A stretch of DNA of 64,000 nucleotides, taken from positions 310,001 to 374,000 of the forward strand of contig NZ_FNBW01000002.1 in assembly GCF_900102465.1 (NCBI RefSeq). The letters run 5' to 3'. Shown in pieces: positions 58,109-64,000 of this stretch (position 1 is the first letter of the stretch; every line of letters begins with the position of its first letter). The stretch comes from Thalassobaculum litoreum DSM 18839. Its GTDB lineage: Bacteria; Pseudomonadota; Alphaproteobacteria; Thalassobaculales; Thalassobaculaceae. The translations under genes were made by a program, and so were the position numbers. The notes beneath the pieces are model-generated. The model was not told the DNA's origin, searched no databases, and saw only the letters and a list, made by a program, of their open reading frames with translations.

Positions 58109-58561
58109 GTGCGCGAGAAGAAGTATTTCGAGGATTTCCAGGTCGGCGACGTGCTCACCGGCCAGCGGGTGACGGTGACCGAAAGCCAGATCGTCGACTT
58201 CGCCTTCAAATGGGACCCGCAGCCGTTCCACGTTTCCAAGCCGGATGCGGAAGCGACGATGTTCGGCGGCCTGATCGCCAGCGGCTTCCATACCCTGGCG
58301 TTGACCTTCCGCCTGATCTGGCAGGCCGGCCCGCATCAGGAGACCAATGTCGGCGGCACCGGCATGGACAACCTGCGCTGGCCCCGCCCGGTGCGTCCGG
58401 GCGACACCCTGTCGGCGACGGCCGAGGTGATGGAGCTGATACCCTCCTCGTCCCGCCCGTTCGGCCGGGTGAAGCTGGCCTATACGACGAAGAACCAGAA
58501 CGAAGAGGTGGTGATGACCTGTGAGATGCACCACCTGCTGGCGACGCGGCCCAGCGAATAA
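58109..58561 (+). CDS. MaoC-like (R)-specific hydratase
   Basis: The 150-residue hotdog protein has DPQPFHVSKPDAEATMFGG, in which the Asp and His correspond to the catalytic residues of (R)-specific enoyl-CoA hydratases, followed by LIASGFHTLAL. It starts with GTG five bases after the preceding stop, closing the three-gene operon. Confidence 0.9.
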   Translation: MREKKYFEDFQVGDVLTGQRVTVTESQIVDFAFKWDPQPFHVSKPDAEATMFGGLIASGFHTLALTFRLIWQAGPHQETNVGGTGMDNLRWPRPVRPGDTLSATAEVMELIPSSSRPFGRVKLAYTTKNQNEEVVMTCEMHHLLATRPSE

Positions 58562-58583
58562 CGCCCTTATCACTCCTACCTTT

Positions 58584-58692
58584 GTCATCCCGGTGAGCTC
58601 CGGGCTTGACCCGGAGGTCGGCCGGGACCCAGCCGAACAAACCCTTGGTCCCGGCCCAAGCCCCGGTCGAGCCCGGTCTTGTCCGGGATGAC
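58584..58692. repeat. Paired inverted repeat, family D, copy 1
   Basis: GTCATCCCGG (58584) and CCGGGATGAC (ends 58692) form the outer arms, with inner TGACCCGG/CCGGTC and GGGACC/GGTCCC stems. It sits between the convergent MaoC-like gene and the methyltransferase gene. Confidence 0.8.
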
Positions 58693-58717
58693 GGTGAACG
58701 CGCAACAGAACCGGGTC

Positions 58718-59443
58718 CTAGCCCCGGACCCCGCTCATGATCACGTGGCCGGCCTTCATCCAGTGCAGGTCGACGCCCTGGAACCCCGTGCCGCGCAGCC
58801 AGTCGAGCAGGTCCGTCACGCTCGACGGTTTGTCCAACGGGTCCGGCCCCGGCAGGCGGTAGTAATTCCAGTCCTCGGCCACGAACCGCTCGTAGCCGCC
58901 CAGCGTGCCGTCGGTGTCCAGCGCCCGGCGGCGGGTCTCGGCGTCCCAGGCATCGCCGGCGATCCTGCGACCCGCCGCCGTCACGGGCTCGACCAGATCG
59001 GCCATGACGAACACGCCGCCGGGCTTCAGCGCGGCATGGATGTCGGCGAAGAGCCGCTGCTTGCCCGGCCCGTCCAGATGGTGGATCGCCAGCGACGAAA
59101 CGACCGCGTGCAACGGCTCGGGAGGCGTTCGCCAGGCCGTGTCGGCGATGTCGATGAGTGCCGCGTCCAGCCGCTCCGCGTCCCTGCCGGCCGCCGTCCG
59201 GGTGGTTTCCAGCATGCTTTGCGACCCGTCCAGCGCCAGCACCCGCAGGGTCGGAATCCGCTCCAGCATCGCCGCCGTCAGCCCACCCGCCCCACAGCAG
59301 ATATCCATCGCCAGGGCCGCACCATCGGGCTGCGGGATCAGGGAGAGGATCGTCTCCACCTGCAGCTCGCGCTCCGGCACGGCGTAGTGGGCGAGGTCGC
59401 GGAAGGCGGCGCTGGTGTCTTCGGTCCAGACGGGATCGGACAT
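58718..59443 (-). CDS. Class-I SAM-dependent methyltransferase
   Basis: The 241-residue protein has the SAM motif ALAMDICCGAGGLTAAML, the DGSQSML acidic loop and a VSSLAIHHLDGP post-motif. The ATG at 59443 has GGAG 6 bases upstream; the Met at 59473 adds ten residues and has no site. Substrate unknown; it stands alone between two family D repeats. Confidence 0.88.
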   Translation of the reverse strand: MSDPVWTEDTSAAFRDLAHYAVPERELQVETILSLIPQPDGAALAMDICCGAGGLTAAMLERIPTLRVLALDGSQSMLETTRTAAGRDAERLDAALIDIADTAWRTPPEPLHAVVSSLAIHHLDGPGKQRLFADIHAALKPGGVFVMADLVEPVTAAGRRIAGDAWDAETRRRALDTDGTLGGYERFVAEDWNYYRLPGPDPLDKPSSVTDLLDWLRGTGFQGVDLHWMKAGHVIMSGVRG

Positions 59444-59462
59444 GTCGGTCTCCGGTGCTGGG

Positions 59463-59507
59463 TTCCGGCCCAATCCCGGATCAAGTCCGGGTTTGGCCGG
59501 GATGACG
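59463..59507. repeat. Single arm of repeat family D
   Basis: This arm reads CCCGGATCAAGTCCGGG flanked by GGCC and ends in GGGATGAC; its partner arm is absent, so it forms one hairpin only. It lies upstream of the methyltransferase gene. Confidence 0.6.
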
Positions 59508-59540
59508 AAATTTGAACCGAAGGGTGAGCGTCCCCCCGCG

Positions 59541-61166
59541 TCAAATCCGGCCGTCGTAGCTCTTGCGATCGATGCGGCAGGCGCAGACGGTGAAGGTGTC
59601 AGCCTTCAGACCCTCGCTCACTGCCGTCCCCAGGCTTTCCCGGTCCTCGCAGACCACGCCGCGGCCGCCGAGCACCCTCGCCAGAGCGGCGAAGTCGGTC
59701 TCGGGGAAGTCCACCCCGGCATTGGCATAGGTCATCGCGCGCTGCTTCAGCTCGATCAGCGCCAGGGACGCATCCACGAAGACCACGACCACCACCGGCA
59801 CCTTGGCGTCACGCAGGGTGACCAGCTCGCCCAGGATCATCTCCAGCCCGGCATCGCCGGTGAAGGCGACCACCCCACGATCGGGTGCCGCCATCTTCGC
59901 GCCGATGGCCAGCGGCAGGGCGCAGCCCATGGTGCACAGCCCCGTGGATTGCAGCACCGCATGCGGCACGAAGCTCTCCCAGACCTGGCTCGCCAGGATG
60001 CGGTGGGCGCCGCTGTCCACGGTGATCACGCCGTCGCGCGGCAGCGCCTTGCGCACGGTGGTCACGATGGCGGCAGGACCCCAGGCCTCGTTCTGGCCAT
60101 AGGCGCCGGCCAGGGCCTGACGGGCCGCCGCCGGCTCTCCCCCCGGCCAGCGGGTCGGCTTCGCCGTCACACGGTCGCCGATTACCGACAGGGTCTTGCC
60201 CACATGGCCGACGAAGGCGAGGGAGGCCTGGTGCATATAAGCGGTGTTGGGCGCCGCGGTGATGTCGATCACCCGCTGTTCCGCCGGGTCCCAGACATCG
60301 CGCCAGCCGACCCGCATCTCGATCGGATCGTAGCCGGCCAGCAGGATCAGGTCGGCCTGCTTCAGCAGCGGCAGGATCTGCTTGTCCGCGACCGGGGAGA
60401 GCCCGGCCCCGCCCAGCGACAGCGGGCTGTCGTCGGGCACCACGCCCTTCGCCTTGTAGGTCGCGACCGTCGGGATGGCGAACCGTTCGGCGAAGGCCCG
60501 AACCTCGTCGGCGCAACCCTGGGTCACCACGTCGAGGCCGACGACCATCACCGGCTTCTCCGCCTCGGCCAGCCACGCGCAGGCGGTCTCGAGGTCGGGG
60601 CCTGCCGCGGGCACGGCGGCCATGTCCGGCACCCGGCGGATCGGCCGCGCGGGGACGGGCACCTCGGCGGCGGCGACGGCGATCGGCAGATCCAGATGCA
60701 CCGGGCCGGGACGCTGGTCCAGGGCGATGGCCACCGCCTTGTCGGCCAGGGCGTCGATCGCGCCGGCGCTGACCCGGAAGCTCGCCTTGGTGATCGGGCG
60801 GAAGATCTGCTGGTGGTCGAAGACCTGGTGGTTGTAGGTGACCGTCTCGTCCTCGTCGACACAGCCGGTGATGACGATCAGCGGCACCCGGTCCTGCTCG
60901 GCATTGGCGGCGACGTTGACCGCGTTCGCCGCCCCCGGACCCACGGTGCAGACCAGAATGCCGGGCGCGCCGGTCATGTGGTGCACGCCCTCGGCCATGA
61001 AGCCAGCCGCGTTCTCGTGCTTGGCGAGGCGGAACTCGATGCCCGCCTTCTCCAGCGCGTCGACGATGGTCAGCACTTCGCCGCCGGGGATGCCGAAGGC
61101 GTAGCGGCAACCGGCTTCGTACAGGCGCCGCGCGAGCAGGTCGGCGGCGCGCACCATCTCGGTCAT
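59541..61166 (-). CDS. Acetolactate synthase-like thiamine-diphosphate enzyme
   Basis: The full 541-residue protein has the three domains of the family: N-terminal with the catalytic Glu51 in KHENAAGFMAEG, central nucleotide-like, and C-terminal with the thiamine motif beginning GDAGLEM and ending VVVFVDASL. It lacks a small regulatory subunit gene. It may be a sulfoacetaldehyde- or 2-hydroxyacyl-type lyase; the precise reaction is open. It follows an acyl-CoA dehydrogenase gene after 40 bases. Confidence 0.88.
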   Translation of the reverse strand: MTEMVRAADLLARRLYEAGCRYAFGIPGGEVLTIVDALEKAGIEFRLAKHENAAGFMAEGVHHMTGAPGILVCTVGPGAANAVNVAANAEQDRVPLIVITGCVDEDETVTYNHQVFDHQQIFRPITKASFRVSAGAIDALADKAVAIALDQRPGPVHLDLPIAVAAAEVPVPARPIRRVPDMAAVPAAGPDLETACAWLAEAEKPVMVVGLDVVTQGCADEVRAFAERFAIPTVATYKAKGVVPDDSPLSLGGAGLSPVADKQILPLLKQADLILLAGYDPIEMRVGWRDVWDPAEQRVIDITAAPNTAYMHQASLAFVGHVGKTLSVIGDRVTAKPTRWPGGEPAAARQALAGAYGQNEAWGPAAIVTTVRKALPRDGVITVDSGAHRILASQVWESFVPHAVLQSTGLCTMGCALPLAIGAKMAAPDRGVVAFTGDAGLEMILGELVTLRDAKVPVVVVVFVDASLALIELKQRAMTYANAGVDFPETDFAALARVLGGRGVVCEDRESLGTAVSEGLKADTFTVCACRIDRKSYDGRI

Positions 61167-61206
61167 GGGAGTCCTCGGCTGTATGGCGGCGGCTATATGG
61201 CGGCGT

Positions 61207-62445
61207 TTATTCGGCGGCCTGGATGCGGGCGGCCTGCTCGGCCTCGGCCAGCTTGTGGTGGCCGTCGCGAGTCTGCGGCAGCTTGCGCTCCAGCAGGCGC
61301 GAGGCGACCACCGTGCGCAGGATCTGGGCCGTGCCGCCGCCGATGGTGAACATCCGGGCGTCGCGCTGGATCCGCTCCATCGGGTAGTTGCGGGAATAGC
61401 CGCGCGCGCCGAACACCTGCAGGGCGTCGGTCGTCACCTTGATCGCCATCTCCGAGGCGAAGATCTTCGACTGGGCCGCCGCCAGACTATCCGGAAACGG
61501 GCTGCCGTTGGTGCCCTCGGTCGCCGCCGCCCGCCAGATCAGGGCACGGGCCGCTTCCACCTGCACGCTCATGTCGGCCAGCATCCATTGCAGGCCCTGG
61601 AACTCGGCGATCGGCCGGCCGAACTGCTCGCGCTCCTTGGAGAAGGTCAGCGCCCGGCGATAGGCGCCCTCGGCCAGCCCCAGCGCCACCGTGCCGGCGC
61701 CGACTCGCTGGGCGTTATAGGCGTTCATCAGGTCGGCGAAGCCGCGCTTCAGCCCGCTCGGCGGCATCACCAGCCGGTCGGCGGAGAGTTCCAGATTCTG
61801 GAACAGCACTTCGGTCTCGGGAATGCCGCGCAGGCCCATGGTCGGCTCGCGGGTGCCGATGACCAGCCCCTTGTCCTCGTCGCGGAAGGCGATGAACCCG
61901 CCGATGCCGAGTTCCTCGCCGCTCTCGTCGAACACCCGGGCGAAGATCAGGTGCAGCTTCGACACCCCGCCGCCGGTGATCCAGTGCTTCTTGCCGTTCA
62001 GGACGTAGGCGTCGCCCTTCCGGTCGGCGCGGGTTGTCATCTGGGTGGCGGCGGAGCCGGCATCGGGCTCGGTGATGCAGATCGCCAGCTTGTCGCCGGA
62101 CAGCACATGCTCGGCGGCGATCCTGCGCTGCCACTCGCTGCCGTACTGGAGGAGCGCGGAGATCGCGCCCATGTTGCCTTCCACGACGATGCGGCCGGTG
62201 ACGCCGCATTGTGCCGCCATCTCCTCGATGACCAGCACCACGTCGAGGAAGCTGTGGCCCGCGCCGCCCAGTTCCTTCGGCACGGTCATGCCCATGAAGC
62301 CGGCCTCGGTCAGCGCCTTCACGTTGTCCCAGGGATACTGCTCGCTGCGGTCGACCTCGGCGGCGCGCGGCGCGATCACGGTCTCGGCCAGATCGCGGGC
62401 CTTGGCGCGCAACTCTTCCTGGGCGGCGGTCAGGGCAAAGCTCAT
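61207..62445 (-). CDS. Acyl-CoA dehydrogenase family protein
   Basis: The 412-residue protein has the ACAD layout: ITEPDAGSA for FAD and substrate, WITGGG, YNAQRVGAGTVALGLAEGAY, RIQRDARMFTIGGGTAQI. The Glu that acts as base in short- and medium-chain enzymes lies in an EGT motif; here it is GGGT. The alternative Glu position used by isovaleryl-CoA dehydrogenase is occupied by Gln in NAQR. Its base is therefore uncertain. A GGAGG site precedes the ATG. LysR lies divergently 103 bases away. Confidence 0.9.
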   Translation of the reverse strand: MSFALTAAQEELRAKARDLAETVIAPRAAEVDRSEQYPWDNVKALTEAGFMGMTVPKELGGAGHSFLDVVLVIEEMAAQCGVTGRIVVEGNMGAISALLQYGSEWQRRIAAEHVLSGDKLAICITEPDAGSAATQMTTRADRKGDAYVLNGKKHWITGGGVSKLHLIFARVFDESGEELGIGGFIAFRDEDKGLVIGTREPTMGLRGIPETEVLFQNLELSADRLVMPPSGLKRGFADLMNAYNAQRVGAGTVALGLAEGAYRRALTFSKEREQFGRPIAEFQGLQWMLADMSVQVEAARALIWRAAATEGTNGSPFPDSLAAAQSKIFASEMAIKVTTDALQVFGARGYSRNYPMERIQRDARMFTIGGGTAQILRTVVASRLLERKLPQTRDGHHKLAEAEQAARIQAAE

Positions 62446-62548
62446 GGATTTCCTCCCTCACGAAAGCGTGAGCTATCCTCGCGCCGCACCCGACTTCAAA
62501 CAAGCGAATAATCTTGATCATCTTCTTCAGTTATCCTTACTTTATGCC

Positions 62549-63412
62549 ATGAACATCCGGCATCTCGAGACCCTGCTCGCCATCGCCGACAGCGGCAGTT
62601 TTGCCGCCGCCGCCGAGCGGGTCGGCGTGACCCAGTCGGCCGTCTCCATGCAGATGAAGACCTTGGAGGAGGAGCTGGGGGCCGCCCTGTTCGACCGGGC
62701 GCGGCGGCCGCCGGTGCTGAACGACACCGCCGACGGGCTGCTGTCCCGGGTGCGCGAGCTGGTACGGCTGTCGGAGGATATCCGCGCGGTCGCGGCGGGG
62801 ACGAGCGCGCGGGGCCGGCTGAGGCTGGGGATCATCCCGACGGCGGCGACCGGGCTGGTGCCGGCGGCCCTGGCCCGGCTGGCGGTGCGGGCACCGGAGC
62901 TGCGCATCCGGGTGGAATCGGGCCTGTCCGCCGACCTGCTGCGCCGGGTGGCTCAGGGCGCGCTGGACGCCGCCGTGGTGACCGAGACACCGCGGCTGGA
63001 GCGCGGACTGGTGCTGAACCCGATCCACGAGGAGCCGCTGGTGGTCGCCGCCCCGATCGGGGCCACTGGGCGCACCGACCGGGACCTGCTGCGCACCCTG
63101 CCCTTCGTGCGCTTCAACCGGCGCACGGGGGTCGGCCGGGTGATCGACACGGCGTTACGCCAGCGCCGGATCGTGGTGTCGGAGGCGATGGAGCTGGACT
63201 CGATCGAGGCGATCCTGGCGATGGTCTCGCGCGGCCTCGGCGTGGCGGTGGCCCCGGCGGAGTCGGTGACCGAGGAACTGCGCGAGACGGTGCGCACGGT
63301 GCCGTTCGGCAATCCGGCGGTCGTGCGCCGGGTCGCCCTGGTCGAACGCGAGCGCGGCGACGTGACCGCGGCGACGGCGCTGCTGCTGGAGGAGCTGCGG
63401 GCGGGAGGCTAG
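62549..63412 (+). CDS. LysR-family transcriptional regulator
   Basis: The 287-residue protein has an N-terminal winged helix (LETLLAIADSGSFAAAAERVG, VTQSAVSMQMKTLEEELG) and a C-terminal ligand domain starting near residue 90 (RGRLRLGIIPTAATGLVPAAL). It lies head-to-head with the acyl-CoA dehydrogenase/TPP enzyme unit across a 103-base gap (62446-62548), the usual layout of a LysR regulator and its target. Confidence 0.94.
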   Translation: MNIRHLETLLAIADSGSFAAAAERVGVTQSAVSMQMKTLEEELGAALFDRARRPPVLNDTADGLLSRVRELVRLSEDIRAVAAGTSARGRLRLGIIPTAATGLVPAALARLAVRAPELRIRVESGLSADLLRRVAQGALDAAVVTETPRLERGLVLNPIHEEPLVVAAPIGATGRTDRDLLRTLPFVRFNRRTGVGRVIDTALRQRRIVVSEAMELDSIEAILAMVSRGLGVAVAPAESVTEELRETVRTVPFGNPAVVRRVALVERERGDVTAATALLLEELRAGG

Positions 63413-63425
63413 CTCCGCATCTCCC

Positions 63426-63514
63426 CCCGTCATCCTGATGGCAATCAGGATCTGCGGTGCACCGGCGCCGGCAGCTTGGTCCTGACCTTCATCAGGACGA
63501 CGGGAGGGGTTGAG
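63426..63514. repeat. Dispersed 'GTCATCCTGA' repeat, paired copy
   Basis: CCCGTCATCCTGATGGCAAT (63426) and ATCAGGACGACGGGAGGGG (ends 63514) form inverted arms, with inner ATCAGGATC/GGTCCTGA. It follows the LysR stop directly. Confidence 0.8.
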
Positions 63515-63540
63515 GAATAGGACGGCCGAAAACCAAACCC

Positions 63541-63653
63541 GTCATCCCGGACGGCCCCGGACTTGATCCGGGGGCGGGCCGGGACCCAGCACCGCCGCGC
63601 CCATCAAGGTCCCGGCCCAAGCCCGGATCGGGTCCGGGCTTGTCCGGGATGAC
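63541..63653. repeat. Paired inverted repeat, family D, copy 2
   Basis: GTCATCCCGG at 63541 and CCGGGATGAC ending 63653 are the outer arms, with inner CCGGACTTGATCCGGG and GGTCCCGGCCC/GGGCCGGGACC stems. It lies between the LysR gene and the convergent fhs gene. Confidence 0.85.
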
Positions 63654-63676
63654 AAGTTGTGGGGAGAGGGTCGGGC

Positions 63677-64000
63677 CTAAAACAGCCCCTCGATCTGACC
63701 CTCGGCGTTCAGGGTGATCTTGTTCGCCGCCGGGACGCGCGGCAGGCCCGGCATGGTCATGATCTCGCCGCAGACCGCGACCACGAACTCCGCCCCGTTC
63801 GACAGCCGCACCTCGCGCACCGGCAGGGTGTGGCCGGTCGGCGCGCCCTTGGCGTTCGGGTCGGTGGAGAAGCTGTACTGGGTCTTGGCGATGCAGACCG
63901 GGTAGGAACCGCCGCCGTTCTTCTCGATATCGGCGATGGCGGTGGACGCCTTGCCCTCGAACACCACGTCGTCGGCCCGGTAGATCTCCTTGGCGATGGT
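63677..64000 (-). CDS. fhs: Formate-tetrahydrofolate ligase, C-terminal end (cut by window edge)
   Basis: The last 107 residues of the enzyme lie in the window: [18 protein letters not shown], then [15 protein letters not shown] and [16 protein letters not shown], the conserved C-terminus of Fhs, which makes 10-formyl-THF from formate, THF and ATP. The gene continues upstream beyond 64000, so its start and promoter are not visible. With metF, metH and the pterin methyltransferase it adds to the one-carbon genes of the region. Confidence 0.95.
   Translation of the reverse strand, partial: TIAKEIYRADDVVFEGKASTAIADIEKNGGGSYPVCIAKTQYSFSTDPNAKGAPTGHTLPVREVRLSNGAEFVVAVCGEIMTMPGLPRVPAANKITLNAEGQIEGLF

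Overview
The window looks like chromosomal DNA of a high-GC alphaproteobacterium, probably a Rhodospirillales-type lineage. The reasons are the very high GC at third codon positions, the split MetH with an ArsR-methyltransferase regulator, an octaprenyl synthase/DUF2007/methyltransferase/S49 neighbourhood, and a propionyl/methylmalonyl pathway. I see no phage, insertion sequence, integrase or CRISPR array. The taxonomic placement is inference. About 57 protein genes and 2 tRNA genes are supported; the genes at both window edges are cut.

Layout. 1-3042 (minus): GTG-started E1 alpha and E1 beta of a 2-oxo-acid or acetoin-type dehydrogenase, then a truncated acetolactate-synthase-like TPP enzyme. 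3140-8469 (minus): methylmalonyl-CoA mutase small and large subunits and the GTPase chaperone MeaB. 8607-11163 (plus): a potassium-channel-like protein and an ArnT/PMT-type glycosyltransferase flanked by double hairpins. 11586-18241: CydDC thiol exporter, divergent from an amidoligase plus class-I glutamine-amidotransferase pair, then a second ArnT-like protein. 18649-25145 (minus): a tight methionine operon (ArsR-methyltransferase regulator, metF, a zinc-site-less homocysteine methyltransferase-like gene, two-piece metH) behind a 32-bp palindrome.

25234-33423: an SDR epimerase, a GNAT, then a corrinoid/folate module (RamA-like activase, pterin methyltransferase, distant MTHFR), a thioesterase, an XRE-cupin regulator with a half-size DMT protein, and small proteins. 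33469-39339: GNAT, S49 peptidase, methyltransferase, DUF2007, polyprenyl synthase, GST, Ldh-family oxidoreductase and tRNA-Pro(CGG). 39508-45127 (minus): FecR / OmpA lipoprotein / CHASE2 histidine kinase / unknown / HTTM-like operon. 45253-48058 (minus): three redox enzymes. 48419-52390: a soluble multi-PAS chemoreceptor, an alpha/beta hydrolase, a PAS_5 protein and tRNA(CAU). 52580-58561: ABC-F ATPase, a small gene behind a perfect 18-bp-arm palindrome, panC, and a tartrate-dehydrogenase-like / threonine-synthase-like / MaoC operon. 58718-64000: methyltransferase, ALS-like TPP enzyme plus acyl-CoA dehydrogenase divergent from a LysR regulator, and the 3' end of formate-tetrahydrofolate ligase.

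Two themes tie the region together. First, cobalamin and one-carbon chemistry recur: mutase with MeaB, MetH with MetF, the RamA/pterin-methyltransferase module and Fhs. Second, intergenic gaps carry several families of dispersed paired inverted repeats, nearly always at gene ends, and short 'TAGAGC...GCTCTA' hairpins. The candidates I find most worth following are the amidoligase-GATase pair beside CydDC, the zinc-less methyltransferase homologue inside the met operon, the incomplete corrinoid module, and the palindromic promoter at 54363-54414.
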